A DNA stretch of 64,000 bases from Pseudonocardia sp. 73-21 (GCF_001899645.1 NZ_MKVV01000081.1:24963-88962); one strand, 5' to 3'; shown: positions 40,806 through 50,034, numbered from the stretch's first letter. The notes: generated by a model from the sequence alone, not told the origin. Program-made: numbers and translations.

Positions 40806-43088
40806 ATGCCCGACCGGCAGACCTCGTCCGGCGAGGTCACAACGCGCGACGCCGACGACGAGCAGTTCGGCGGCACCACCGGGGCGCAGGGCGTTCCGGT
40901 GGACGGTGACACGGTCACGGCCCCGTCGGTCGCGGACCAGGTGGCCGACCAGGTGCAGGCCGAGCCCGATGCGGCCGAGCCCGCTCCGGTCGAGCCGGGC
41001 GAGGCCCCGGCCGCGGACGCGCCGGTGGCCGACGCCACCGTGCTGACCGAGCAGGTCACCGCGCCCCACGCCGCCTCCCCGGACAGCCCTGCCCCCGAGC
41101 CCGCCGGACCGGAGAGTGCTGCACCGGCCGAGCCTGCGCCGGAGGGCGACGGGGTGGAGGGTGCCGCCCCGACCCCCGGCCCGCGGTCCGAGTCGGCCGG
41201 GCGTCCGCCGTCCGGGGACGACCCGACCGTCGCCACCCGCCTCACCACCGACGGCCTGGGCAGCTGGTTCGCCTCATCCGACGCGGAGTCCACGCAGGTC
41301 ATCCCCCGTGACGTCCGCCCGGCACCCGGCATCGACGCACCCACCGAGCAGATGCAGCTTCCCGCCTCCCCGTGTCCGGCCTCCCCGCCGCCGGTCGACG
41401 GCCCGGCCGAGACCTCCGGTTCGGGTCGCGGCCGCAAGCGGCTGCTGATCGGGGCCGGCGCGGTGGCGCTGGTCGGGCTGCTCTACGGCGGCGACCTGCT
41501 GCTGAGCTCCGGCTCGGTGCCCCGTGGCACCACGGTCGCGGGCGTGCCGGTGGGCGGGCTCTCCCTCGCCGACGCCGAGCAGACGCTGCGCACGCAGATC
41601 GAGCCGCGCACCACGCAGACGGTGCCCGTCACCGCGGGCGAGGCCCGCAACGACCTCGACCCGCGCGCCGCCGGGCTCACCGTCGACTGGGCCGGCACGC
41701 TGGACCGCGCGGGTTCCCAGCCGCTCAACCCGATCACGCGGATCACGTCGTTCTTCACCTCCCGTGAGGTGGGCGTGGCCACGAGCACCGACCGCACCGC
41801 GCTCGACACCGCGCTGGCCCAGCTCGCGCCCGCCGTCGACAAGGTGCCGGTCGAGGGCACGGTCCGCTTCGACGGCGTCACCCCGGTGGCCGTCGACCCG
41901 GTGCCCGGCCAGAAGCTCGACGCCCCCGCGGCCGCCGCGGTGCTCGAGCGCGACTGGGCGAGCGGCTCCCCCGTCACGCTCCCGGTCACCACGCTCCCGG
42001 CCGTCACCACGCCGGACCAGGTCGCCACGGCCATCCAGAAGGTGGCCACACCGGCCGTCTCGGCGCCTGTCGCGGTCCTCGGGGAGAACGGCACGAAGGG
42101 CACGCTCGAGCCCGAGGTCATCGCGAAGTCGCTGTCGTTCCGCGCCGACCCCACCGGGCTGGTCCCGCAGATCAACCGGGACGCCGTCACCGCCGCGCTG
42201 AAGCCGCAGCTCGCGGCGTCGGAGAAGCCCGGGCGCGACGCCGCGCTGGACTTCTCCTCCGGCACCGCGGTGGTCGTCCCGTCGCAGGACGGACGGGGCA
42301 TCGACTACCCGGCCACGCTCAAGGACCTGCTGCCCGTGCTCACCGGCAGCGGTGAGCGCTCGATCACGGCCGTCTACGCCGACCAGCCGGCCAAGCTCAC
42401 CACCGAGCAGCTCGGCGCGCTGGGCATCAGCGGCGTGATCGGTGAGTTCCAGACGGGCGGTTTCGCCTCCGACTCGGGCCAGAACATCAAGCGCGCGGCC
42501 GAGCAGATCAACGGCAAGATCGTGCAGCCCGGCGAGACGTTCAGCCTCAACGCCGTCACCAACCCCCGTGACGCGGCCCACGGCTACGTGGAGGCCGGCA
42601 TCATCGAGAACGGCCACTCCGCCCGCGGCATCGGCGGCGGCGTCTCGCAGGTGGCCACCACGCTCTACAACGCGGCCTACTTCGCGGGCATGACGAACGT
42701 CGAGCACAAGGAGCACAGCTTCTACATCAGCCGGTACCCGGCCGGGCGCGAGGCGACGGTGTTCGACGACGTCATCGACCTGAAGTTCCGCAACGACAAC
42801 CCGACCGCCGTGATGATCCAGACCGGGTGGACGCCGTCGTCGCTCAACGTGAAGATCTTCGGCACCAAGGTCTGGGACGTCACCTCGACGTCGGGTCCGC
42901 GCACCAACCCGACGTCGCCGAAGCGGATCACGCTTCCCGCGGGTGACGGGTGCAAGCCCAGCCAGGGTGCGCCCGGGTTCACGATCACCAACACCCGCAC
43001 GCTCAAGAACGTGAAGACCGGCCAGGTGCGCGTCGACCCGACCCGGACGGTCCGGTACAACCCGTCACCGATCGTCACCTGCACCTGA
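40806..43088 (+). CDS. VanW family protein with membrane anchor
   Basis: 760 aa from ATG 40806. Residues 1-205 are an acidic, Pro/Ala/Glu-rich cytoplasmic region. One membrane helix follows (KRLLIGAGAVALVGLLYGGD), so the rest is outside. The exterior has two putative peptidoglycan-binding (YoaR/PG_binding_4-like) repeats (TVAGVPVGGLSLADAEQTLR; KVPVEGTVRFDGVTPVAVDP). The VanW domain is at about 560-700, with EFQTGGFASDSGQNIKRAAE, PGETFSLNAVTNPRDAAHGY and GGGVSQVATTLYNAAYFAG. VanW proteins accompany glycopeptide resistance and envelope biogenesis but their activity is unknown. Monocistronic by context. Confidence 0.87.
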   Translation: MPDRQTSSGEVTTRDADDEQFGGTTGAQGVPVDGDTVTAPSVADQVADQVQAEPDAAEPAPVEPGEAPAADAPVADATVLTEQVTAPHAASPDSPAPEPAGPESAAPAEPAPEGDGVEGAAPTPGPRSESAGRPPSGDDPTVATRLTTDGLGSWFASSDAESTQVIPRDVRPAPGIDAPTEQMQLPASPCPASPPPVDGPAETSGSGRGRKRLLIGAGAVALVGLLYGGDLLLSSGSVPRGTTVAGVPVGGLSLADAEQTLRTQIEPRTTQTVPVTAGEARNDLDPRAAGLTVDWAGTLDRAGSQPLNPITRITSFFTSREVGVATSTDRTALDTALAQLAPAVDKVPVEGTVRFDGVTPVAVDPVPGQKLDAPAAAAVLERDWASGSPVTLPVTTLPAVTTPDQVATAIQKVATPAVSAPVAVLGENGTKGTLEPEVIAKSLSFRADPTGLVPQINRDAVTAALKPQLAASEKPGRDAALDFSSGTAVVVPSQDGRGIDYPATLKDLLPVLTGSGERSITAVYADQPAKLTTEQLGALGISGVIGEFQTGGFASDSGQNIKRAAEQINGKIVQPGETFSLNAVTNPRDAAHGYVEAGIIENGHSARGIGGGVSQVATTLYNAAYFAGMTNVEHKEHSFYISRYPAGREATVFDDVIDLKFRNDNPTAVMIQTGWTPSSLNVKIFGTKVWDVTSTSGPRTNPTSPKRITLPAGDGCKPSQGAPGFTITNTRTLKNVKTGQVRVDPTRTVRYNPSPIVTCT

Positions 43089-43092
43089 TCGG

Positions 43093-43106
43093 GGGTTACG
43101 TAACCC
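43093..43106. promoter_or_regulatory. 14-bp perfect palindrome upstream of the CBS gene
   Basis: GGGTTACGTAACCC lies 4 nt after the VanW-gene stop and 55 nt before the CBS gene start. The size and symmetry suit a dimeric repressor site. The regulator is unknown. Confidence 0.45.
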
Positions 43107-43160
43107 AGGTCACGTTCGTACCCTCGGTCCCATCAACGGCGATGGGATCGGGGTTTCGTC

Positions 43161-43586
43161 ATGCGGATCGCGGACGTACTACGAGGCAAGGGCACAGCGG
43201 TGGCCACGGTGGGTCCCACGGCCACCGTCGCGGAGCTGATCGCCACGCTGAGCAGCTACAACGTCGGCGCGATGCCCGTGGTCGACGGCGGCAGGCTCGT
43301 CGGCATCGTGTCCGAGCGCGACGTGGTGCGGCGCCTGCACGCCGGCGGGGCGGCCCTGCTCGACGGCCGGGTCGCCGACATCATGACCTCCGACGTCACC
43401 ACCTGCGCCCCCGGTGACGCGGTGACCGACCTGGCCCGCGTCATGACGGCGGGCCGCTTCCGCCACCTCCCTGTCGTCGAGGACGGGGAGCTGGTCGGCA
43501 TCGTCAGCATCGGCGACCTGGTGAAGGCGCGCATCGACCTGCTGGAGAGCGAACGCGAACAGCTCCAGAGCTACATCGCGAGCTGA
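43161..43586 (+). CDS. tandem CBS-domain protein
   Basis: 141 aa, ATG 43161. Two CBS motifs make one Bateman module: SYNVGAMPVVDGGRLVGIVS with ERDVVRRLH, and GRFRHLPVVEDGELVGIVSI with GDLVKARID. Such stand-alone proteins sense adenine nucleotides and are often annotated as Hrp1-like (hypoxic response protein 1) in mycobacteria; that assignment is tentative. A long stem-loop at the 3' end separates it from the convergent acyl-CoA dehydrogenase. Confidence 0.87.
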   Translation: MRIADVLRGKGTAVATVGPTATVAELIATLSSYNVGAMPVVDGGRLVGIVSERDVVRRLHAGGAALLDGRVADIMTSDVTTCAPGDAVTDLARVMTAGRFRHLPVVEDGELVGIVSIGDLVKARIDLLESEREQLQSYIAS

Positions 43587-43597
43587 GCACCCCGGTT

Positions 43598-43659
43598 TGC
43601 AGGCGATTCTGCGTCCTTGCGTGCCCGATCTCGCGCGCGAACGCACAAAATCGCCTGCA
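43598..43659. terminator. long stem-loop between convergent CBS and acyl-CoA dehydrogenase genes
   Basis: TGCAGGCGATT (43598-43608) pairs with AATCGCCTGCA (43649-43659), and further partial pairing (TGCGT / ACGCA) continues inward. An inner TCGCGCGCGA palindrome (43631-43640) sits in the loop. Probably a bidirectional terminator; it looks like a repeat-derived element but I see no second copy here. Confidence 0.6.
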
Positions 43660-43667
43660 GACCCGGC

Positions 43668-45500
43668 TCAGAAGCTGGCCTCGGCCAGGTCCATCAGCGC
43701 GTTGTCCGTGTTCTCCACGATGGTCCGGTGCGCCGTCAGGAGGGGAAGGGCGGTCTTGGCGAAGAAGCGGGCGACCCCGACCTTGCCCTCGTAGAACGCC
43801 TTGTCCTTCGCCGAGACCTCGCCGCCGAGCGCGGTGAGCGCCACGTCGGCCTGGCGCAGCAGCAGCCAGCCGATGAGCAGGTCGCCCACGGCCATCAGGA
43901 ACCGGACGCTGTGCTGCCCGACCTTGTAGATGGAGGACACGTCCTCCTGCGAGGCGAACAGGTAGCCCGTGAGCGAGCCGAGCATGCCCTGGACGTCGGC
44001 CAGCGCCGTGGCCAGGAGGGCGCGCTCCTCCTTCAGGCGGCCGTTGCCCGACTCCGCGTCCAGGAACGCCTGCACCTCGCCGGCCACGTGCAGCAGCGCC
44101 TGGCCGTTGTCGCGGACGATCTTGCGGAACAGGAAGTCCAGCGACTGGATCGCCGTGGTGCCCTCGTACAGCGAGTCGATCTTGGAGTCGCGGATGTACT
44201 GCTCGATCGGGTAGTCCTGCAGGTAGCCCGAGCCGCCGAGCACCTGGAGGCTCTGCAGCAGCTGCTCCGACGCCCGCTCCGACCCGACGCCCTTGACGAT
44301 CGGCAGCAACAGGTCGTTGACGGCGACGGCGAGCTTGTCCTCGGTGCCGGAGGCCTCGGCGATGCGCACCTTGTCCTGGAACGTGGCCGTGTAGGTGTAC
44401 ACGGCGCGCAGGCCCTCGGCGTAGGCCTTGTTGGTCATGAGCAGGCGGCGCACGTCGGGGTGGTGGGTGATGGTGACGCGCGGGGCGGTCTTGTCGGTCA
44501 TCTTCGGCAGGTCGGCGCCCTGGACGCGCTCCTTGGCGTAGTCCAGTGCGGCGAGGTAGCCGGCCGACAGCGTGCCGATGGCCTTCGTGCCGACCATCAT
44601 CCGGGCGTACTCGATCACCTGGAACATCTGCGCGATGCCGTCGTGCACGTCGCCGAGCAGCCAGCCGACCGCGGGGACGTCGGTGGCGCCGAACGTCAGC
44701 TCGCAGGTGGTGGAGGCCTTGAGGCCCATCTTGTGCTCGACTCCTGTGACGTAGGCGCCGTTGCGCGCGCCCGGCTCCCCGGTCTGCGGGTCGAAGTGGA
44801 ACTTCGGCACTAGGAACAGCGAGAGGCCCTTGGTGCCCGGCTTCGCGCCCTCGGGGCGGGCCAGCACGAGGTGCATGATGTTCTCGCTGATGTCCTGCTC
44901 GGCCGAGGTGATGAAGCGCTTCACGCCCTCGATGTGCCAGGTGCCGTCGTCCTGCGCCGTGGCCTTGGTGCGGCCCGCGCCCACGTCGGAGCCGGCGTCG
45001 GGCTCGGTGAGCACCATCGTGGCGCCCCAGGCCCGGTCGATCATCAGCTCGGCCCAGTGCTTCTGCTCGTCGTTGCCGTTGGCGTGCACGACGGCGGCGA
45101 AGTTGGGGCCCGCCATGTACATGAACGCGGCCGGGTTCGAGCCGAGGATGAGCTCCGCGGCGGCCCACTGGACCGACGGCGGGATGCCGTAGCCGCCCAG
45201 CTCCACGGGCAGGCCCAGCCGCCACCACTCGCCGTCCCAGAGCACCTTGTAGGCGTCCTTGAGCGACTGCGGCAGCGTCACGGAGTGGGTGGCCGGGTCG
45301 AACACGGGCGGGTTGCGGTCGGCGTCGGTGAAGGACTCGGCCAGCGGCCCGGTGGCGACGCTGTTGAGCTCCTTGAGCGTGTCGCGCGCCGTCTGCACGT
45401 CGACCCCGTCGAACGGGGCGGTGCCGAGCTGGTCCTGGACGCGGAAGACCTCGAACAGGTTGAACTCGAGATCACGCAGATTGCTCCTGAAGTGGCCCAT
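43668..45500 (-). CDS. acyl-CoA dehydrogenase (FadE-type, long form)
   Basis: 610 aa, ATG 45500. FAD-dependent alpha,beta-desaturation of acyl-CoA. Landmarks: ELILGSNPAAFMYMAGPNFA, GATMVLTEPDAGSDVGAGRT, HIEGVKRFITSAEQDISENI, GLSLFLVPKFHF, EHKMGLKASTTCELTFGATD, and the catalytic-base region DSLYEGTTAIQSLDFLFRKI. The N-terminal AcylCoA_DH_N-type extension and the C-terminal domain (QVLGGSGYLQDYPIEQYIRD) fit the 600-residue class of actinobacterial FadE proteins. Paired TTAC/GTAA inverted motifs in its promoter suggest TetR-type control. Confidence 0.92.
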   Translation of the reverse strand: MGHFRSNLRDLEFNLFEVFRVQDQLGTAPFDGVDVQTARDTLKELNSVATGPLAESFTDADRNPPVFDPATHSVTLPQSLKDAYKVLWDGEWWRLGLPVELGGYGIPPSVQWAAAELILGSNPAAFMYMAGPNFAAVVHANGNDEQKHWAELMIDRAWGATMVLTEPDAGSDVGAGRTKATAQDDGTWHIEGVKRFITSAEQDISENIMHLVLARPEGAKPGTKGLSLFLVPKFHFDPQTGEPGARNGAYVTGVEHKMGLKASTTCELTFGATDVPAVGWLLGDVHDGIAQMFQVIEYARMMVGTKAIGTLSAGYLAALDYAKERVQGADLPKMTDKTAPRVTITHHPDVRRLLMTNKAYAEGLRAVYTYTATFQDKVRIAEASGTEDKLAVAVNDLLLPIVKGVGSERASEQLLQSLQVLGGSGYLQDYPIEQYIRDSKIDSLYEGTTAIQSLDFLFRKIVRDNGQALLHVAGEVQAFLDAESGNGRLKEERALLATALADVQGMLGSLTGYLFASQEDVSSIYKVGQHSVRFLMAVGDLLIGWLLLRQADVALTALGGEVSAKDKAFYEGKVGVARFFAKTALPLLTAHRTIVENTDNALMDLAEASF

Positions 45501-45524
45501 GGCCGCCCTCACTCCTCCGTCTTG

Positions 45525-45561
45525 TACCCGCCGGTAACCCCACCATATTACTGACGGGTAA
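45525..45561 (-). promoter_or_regulatory. candidate operator pair upstream of the acyl-CoA dehydrogenase
   Basis: TACCCGCCGGTA (45525-45536, TACC-N4-GGTA) and TTACTGACGGGTAA (45548-45561, TTAC-N6-GTAA) lie 25 and 48 nt upstream of the ATG. Both are inverted half-sites in an AT-richer patch (CATATTACTG). This is suggestive of a TetR-like fatty-acid regulator. Confidence 0.4.
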
Positions 45562-45685
45562 CCAGAGCAACCCGGTTGGGGATGACACGTTCGGGTCGGG
45601 CCGTTGTGCACGCTGCGTCCGGGGCCCATGGTTCTCCTGTGCACGGATGAGGCCGGTGAGGTTCCGATCGGGGGAGGTGTCACCC

Positions 45686-46729
45686 ATGGTCAGTCGTCGT
45701 CAGCTGCTGGTCGGTGGGTTGCTGGTGGGAGCGGGCGGCCTGCTCGGCACCGGCACCGCCTGGGCCGACGGCGGGCCGCCGATCGTCGACTGCGCGGGCT
45801 GGGGGGCGCGGCCCAACAGCGCGGTCGTGCCGATCTGGAACCAGCGGCCCGTCAAGATCCTCGTGCACCACATGGCCAGCGCGAACCAGGCCGACGTCAG
45901 CCGGGCCGCGGCCTACGCGGTGGCCCGCAGCGTCCAGAACTTCCACATGGACGTGCGCGGCTGGCTCGACTCCGGCCAGCACTTCAGCATCAGCCGCGGC
46001 GGGATCCTCATGGAGGGCCGCCACCGGAGCCTCGAGGTCCTGCGCATCGGCAAGCGCCAGGTGGAGGGGGCGCACTGCACCGGGCAGAACATCGTGGCGA
46101 TCGGCATCGAGAACGAGGGCACCTACTCCACCGTCGACCCGCCGGCGGCGCTGTGGAACACGCTGCGCGCCACGTGCGCCTACGTGTGCCGGCAGTACGG
46201 CATCAACCCCACCGAGATCTACGGCCACCGCGACTTCAAGAACACCGCCTGCCCCGGCGACCACCTCTACGGCATGCTGCCGCGGTTGCGCACCGAGGTC
46301 GGCGGGCTGATGGGACGACGGGTCGACCGCGTCGTCGCGCGGAAGGCGTCCTGGCCGCTGTTGCGGGAGGGCGACCACGGTCCGGAGGTGACCGCGGCGC
46401 AGTACCTCCTGCGCGACGCCGGCGTCACGACGGCCGCGCCGGACGGGGACTTCGACGCGGCCACGGACGCCGCGGTGCGCCGCTTCCAGGTCATGACGGG
46501 CGCCGAGGACGTCAACGGGCTGCTGGGGGGCGAGTCGTGGCCGCGGCTGGCCCGCACGGTGCGCCGCGGGCAGGGTGGCGACGGGGAGGAGGCCGTCCGG
46601 GCGTTGGCGGCCCTACGCGGCACCGAGGCCGTGCCCGACGTGGTGCGGGCCCCCGACTGGCAGCGCCTCCTGGGCACGGGCGGCACCCCGATCCCCCCGT
46701 CGTCGGACCCGACAGGCCCACCCCGCTGA
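45686..46729 (+). CDS. Tat-exported N-acetylmuramoyl-L-alanine amidase (PGRP/amidase_2) with PG-binding domain
   Basis: 347 aa, ATG 45686 with GGGGAGGTG upstream. The N-terminus is a twin-arginine signal (VSRRQLLVGGLLVGAGGLLG, cleavage after TAWA). The amidase_2/PGRP domain at about 40-205 shows zinc-site His in VKILVHHMASANQ and YGHRDFKNTACPGDHLYGML. The C-terminal peptidoglycan_binding_1 domain is at about 235-295 (LREGDHGPEVTAAQYLLRDA, DGDFDAATDAAVRRFQ). It cleaves the amide between muramic acid and the stem peptide outside the cell. It lies beside the ini cluster; shared envelope function is inference. Confidence 0.9.
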   Translation: MVSRRQLLVGGLLVGAGGLLGTGTAWADGGPPIVDCAGWGARPNSAVVPIWNQRPVKILVHHMASANQADVSRAAAYAVARSVQNFHMDVRGWLDSGQHFSISRGGILMEGRHRSLEVLRIGKRQVEGAHCTGQNIVAIGIENEGTYSTVDPPAALWNTLRATCAYVCRQYGINPTEIYGHRDFKNTACPGDHLYGMLPRLRTEVGGLMGRRVDRVVARKASWPLLREGDHGPEVTAAQYLLRDAGVTTAAPDGDFDAATDAAVRRFQVMTGAEDVNGLLGGESWPRLARTVRRGQGGDGEEAVRALAALRGTEAVPDVVRAPDWQRLLGTGGTPIPPSSDPTGPPR

Positions 46730-46732
46730 CCC

Positions 46733-46773
46733 ACCCCGCGAGTCGGCGGTTTCGGGTGCGCGAGTCGGCGGTG
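46733..46773. repeat. GCGAGTCGGCG dispersed repeat, copy C (two units)
   Basis: CCCCGCGAGTCGGCGG, TTTCGGGTGC, GCGAGTCGGCGG follow the amidase stop directly. The arrangement is the same as in copy A (1902-1963). Confidence 0.75.
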
Positions 46774-46852
46774 TCGCAGGGGCTGTTCGGAGCACTCCGC
46801 TACGGCATCGGCGGGTAGGCGTGGCCCTCCGTCGTCGTGAGTACCCTCACTC

Positions 46853-49498
46853 GTGACCGGAGTCGGCGATGTCGGGGGTGGGCGGTTCGTGAGCACCCGG
46901 ACACCCTCTGTCGCCGGTCCCGACACGGCGGTGGCCGGGTCCCCGGCCGCCCGCCGCCTGCTGCGCGACGCCGCCTCCTCGCCCGCGGCCGTGCGTCGCG
47001 TCGACGTGGTGGGGCCGGGTGGCCACGGCAAGACCACGCTGCTCGACGCCCTGGCCACCGTCCTGAGCGACGGAGGCACGACGGTCCGCCGCGAGCTCCC
47101 CGCCGACGGTGAGGCGCTCGGGCCGGCCGAGGCGCTGGTCCTCGACGACGTGCACCTGCTGCCCACCTCGGCCCTGCAGCGGCTCACCGCGCTCGCGACG
47201 GGCGACGGCGGGCACCTCGTGGTGGCCCACCGCCCGTGGCCCCGGCCCACCGGGTCGGGTGCGCTCGGTGCTGCGCTGGCGGCCCGGCGGCCCCCGGTGG
47301 TGCTCGACGTGCTCGACCGCACGGGCGTCGCGGCGCGGGCGGCGCTGCTGCTCGGCGAGCGCGCCGAGCTCGTTCCCGACGCCGTGCTGGACGTCGTGCA
47401 CGTCCAGACGAGCGGGATGCCGGCGCTGGTCGACCGGCTGCTGGCCGCCCTCGTCGAGCAGGCCGGGCCCGACCGCACCCGGCCGCTCGACCCGTCCCGC
47501 CCGCCCGCGGGGTTGCTCGCCCAGCTCGGTTACGTCGTGCAGGGGCTGCCGGTGGGCGTGCGCGACCTGCTGCGGGCGTGTGCACTGGGGGCGCCGTTGG
47601 AACCGGAGGTGCTCCTGCCCCTGTTGGGTCTGAACGACGCTCCCACGCTCGACGAGCTGGTCGAGGCGGCCCGCGCCGAGGGGCTGCTCACCGCCGACGG
47701 CCGGGCGGTGCCGCTCGTGTCGGCCGCGGTGCTCGCCCGCACGCCGCCGGCGTCCCGGTTGGAGACGCGGCGCGCCCTGGCCGAGCTGGAGCTCAACCGC
47801 GGCGGCAGCGTGCTGGCTGCGGCCCGCGGGCTGCTGGGCACCGGGGCCGGTGGTGCGCGGGTGGCCGCGGTGTTCGTCGCGGCCGGCGAGGAGGCGCTGC
47901 GCACCGGTGGCGCCGCGGCCGAGGAGCTCTACGCCGCCGCCGTGCTCGCGGGCAGCCCGCCCCTGGAGCTCGCGGCCCGCCGCGCCGAGGCGGCCCTCGT
48001 GCAGGGCGACCTCGATCTCGCACTCACCCAGGCCGACCAGGTCCTCTCCGCCCCCGACGACGCCCCGCCCGGCGACGCGGTGCGCGCCGGTAGCGTCGCC
48101 GCCGCCGTCCTGGCGCGGCGCGGCATGCTCGCCCGCAGCGCGGAGCTCTACCGCTGGATGGGGTCGGGTCTGGGTCGCGGCGCCGTGCTCGGGGTGCCGG
48201 CGCTGATCGGCACCGGCGCGCTCGACGAGGCCCGCGAGGTGCTCCACCCCACCGCCACGTCCGGGGCCCGTCGGCCGCCGACCCTGCTGGCCGGGGCCGA
48301 GGAGCTGATGGCGCAGGGCGTCTACGACTCGGTGGCGGGTTCCCCCACCGCGGCGTTGTCGGAGCTGACGCGGGCGGCGTCGCTGCTGGAGTCCAGCCAC
48401 CGGGCCGCGCTGCTGCCCGACACCCCCGCCGCGCTGGCTGCGCTCGTCGCCGTGCACTGCGGCGAGCTGGACGTCGCGCAGTCGGTGCTGGAGCGGGCCG
48501 TCCGGGTGCATCTGGGTGGGCGCGGGGCGGCCACCCGCCACCGGCTGCTGCTCGGCTGGATCGCGCTGTTCCGCGGGGCCACGCCGGCCGCCCGGTCGGC
48601 GTTGTCCGCCGCGTCCCCGCCCGGGAGGGTGCTGGAGCCGCGCGACGAGTTCCTCGCCGCGGCGCTGGAGGTGGCGCTCGCCCGGCGCACCGGTGACCTC
48701 GCCGCGCTCATGCCCGCGTGGGGCCGCGCGCGTGAGGCGATCGTGCGGCACCCCGTCGACCTCTTCGTCCTGCAGCAGCTCGGGGAGCTGTCGATCGCGG
48801 CCACGCGGCTGCGCGAGTCGAGCTGGGTGCGGCCCCACCTCGACGAGGCCGCCGCGCTGCTGGACCGCCTCGGCAACCCCGCGCTGTGGGCGGCGCCGCT
48901 GCACTGGTCGGCGCTGCAGGCTGCGATCCTCGCCGAGTCCCGCGAGGCCGCCGCGCGTCACGCGGCCGCGCTGGAGGCGGGCGCGGGCGCCGGGCGCTAC
49001 GCCGCGGCGCTGGCCACCGCCGCCCCGCACTGGGTCCGCATGCTCGACGCCGAGGTGGACGCCGATGCGGTGGAGGCGGCGGCCCGCGGCCTGCACGCCG
49101 TCGGGCTCGCGTGGGAGGGTGGCAAGCTCGCCGGGCAGGCCGCCATCCGCACCCGCGACCGCAAGGCGATGAGCGCCCTGCTCGGCTGCGCCCGCGCGCT
49201 GCAGGCCACCGGCCCCACCGCCCGTCCCGAGCCCGAGACCCCGCCCCAGGGCATGCCGGCGGTCGACCCGGAGCCCGAGTCCGACGACCCCGGTGAGGGC
49301 CCGCTCTCGGACCGCGAGCGCGAGGTGGCCGCCCTGGTGCTGGAGGGCATGACCTACAAGCAGATCGGCGAGCAGCTCTTCATCTCGGCTAAGACGGTGG
49401 AGCACCACGTCGCCCGGATGCGCCAGCGCCTGGGCTCCGGCAGCCGCGGCGAGCTCTTCGCCCACCTCCGCCAGATCGTCGGCCACACCCACGACTAA
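46853..49498 (+). CDS. iniR: LuxR-family ATPase regulator, IniR-like
   Basis: 881 aa. The start is uncertain (GTG 46853, or GTG 46889 VSTRTPSVAGPD). Walker A is VDVVGPGGHGKTTLLDAL (about residues 50-67) and Walker B EALVLDDVHLLPTSAL. A long TPR-like helical region fills about 250-800 (for example ELTRAASLLESSHRAALLPD). The C-terminus is a LuxR/GerE helix-turn-helix (LSDREREVAALVLEGMTYKQ, IGEQLFISAKTVEHHVARMR). This STAND-type layout matches IniR, the ATPase regulator beside iniBAC in Mycobacterium, and here it converges on the iniC/iniA genes. It is the prime candidate activator of the three iniB promoters; the signal is unknown. Confidence 0.8.
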   Translation: MTGVGDVGGGRFVSTRTPSVAGPDTAVAGSPAARRLLRDAASSPAAVRRVDVVGPGGHGKTTLLDALATVLSDGGTTVRRELPADGEALGPAEALVLDDVHLLPTSALQRLTALATGDGGHLVVAHRPWPRPTGSGALGAALAARRPPVVLDVLDRTGVAARAALLLGERAELVPDAVLDVVHVQTSGMPALVDRLLAALVEQAGPDRTRPLDPSRPPAGLLAQLGYVVQGLPVGVRDLLRACALGAPLEPEVLLPLLGLNDAPTLDELVEAARAEGLLTADGRAVPLVSAAVLARTPPASRLETRRALAELELNRGGSVLAAARGLLGTGAGGARVAAVFVAAGEEALRTGGAAAEELYAAAVLAGSPPLELAARRAEAALVQGDLDLALTQADQVLSAPDDAPPGDAVRAGSVAAAVLARRGMLARSAELYRWMGSGLGRGAVLGVPALIGTGALDEAREVLHPTATSGARRPPTLLAGAEELMAQGVYDSVAGSPTAALSELTRAASLLESSHRAALLPDTPAALAALVAVHCGELDVAQSVLERAVRVHLGGRGAATRHRLLLGWIALFRGATPAARSALSAASPPGRVLEPRDEFLAAALEVALARRTGDLAALMPAWGRAREAIVRHPVDLFVLQQLGELSIAATRLRESSWVRPHLDEAAALLDRLGNPALWAAPLHWSALQAAILAESREAAARHAAALEAGAGAGRYAAALATAAPHWVRMLDAEVDADAVEAAARGLHAVGLAWEGGKLAGQAAIRTRDRKAMSALLGCARALQATGPTARPEPETPPQGMPAVDPEPESDDPGEGPLSDREREVAALVLEGMTYKQIGEQLFISAKTVEHHVARMRQRLGSGSRGELFAHLRQIVGHTHD

Positions 49499-49623
49499 CC
49501 CCGCGAGTCGGGGTTTCCGTGCGTCCGAGACGGGCTCTGAGTGCGATCGGCCGTCGCACTCTGGGCGCGACTCGCTCGCACGCAGACCCCGACTCGCGGG
49601 CATGGAGACCCCGACTCGCGGGG
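49499..49623. repeat. GCGAGTCGG repeat, copy D, forming a long convergent palindrome
   Basis: CCCCGCGAGTCGGGGT at the left mirrors ACCCCGACTCGCGGG (and a second ACCCCGACTCGCGGGG) at the right, with an inner GAGTGCGA/TCGCACTC stem-loop around 49540-49562. It fills the gap between iniR and the small membrane gene and is probably a bidirectional terminator. It is the largest member of the family in this window. Confidence 0.75.
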
Positions 49624-49629
49624 TGGGGG

Positions 49630-50034
49630 TCAGAGTGTGAGTGCGGCCAGGAGGGTCGAGGCCGTCCAGCAGAGGGTGCGGAGGAGGTTGGCCCGGAGGA
49701 GGCACCGGAGCGTCCCCGGGTCCTGCGTTGCGCTCAGGAGACCGTGGGCGGGGACGGCGGCGGCGACCGTCAGGACCACTGTCGCCAGGGCCAGGACCGC
49801 CAGCGCGACCGACGCCGGCGTGAGGTCCTCGAGGAGCAGCGCCGCCGTCGAGACGCCCTGCACCAGCCACGGCAGCAGGACGACCACGGCGATCGCCGAG
49901 CCGTGGCGGCGGTGGTAAGCGGCCCACTCCGCCCCGCCGACCAGCGCGAACGCCGGGTAGACGACGATCTGCACCACCCAGCCGACGCCGGTGAGGACCG
50001 CCACCGCCACGAGGTGGACGAGCAGCCAGTTCAG
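49630..50034 (-). CDS. four-helix integral membrane protein in the ini cluster
   Basis: About 134 aa with four membrane helices (LLVHLVAVAVLTGVGWVVQI; IAVVVLLPWLVQGVSTAALL; VALAVLALATVVLTVAAAVP; LRTLCWTASTLLAALTL). The motif GWVVQIVVYPAFALVG recalls a widespread uncharacterised membrane family with W-VQ-VxYPxF. No ATG, GTG or TTG fits the expected N-terminus. The best candidate is CTG 50034, which overlaps the iniC stop (CTGA); GTG codons eight residues downstream would cut into the first helix. Translationally coupled to iniC and last in the operon. Confidence 0.7.
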   Translation of the reverse strand: MNWLLVHLVAVAVLTGVGWVVQIVVYPAFALVGGAEWAAYHRRHGSAIAVVVLLPWLVQGVSTAALLLEDLTPASVALAVLALATVVLTVAAAVPAHGLLSATQDPGTLRCLLRANLLRTLCWTASTLLAALTL

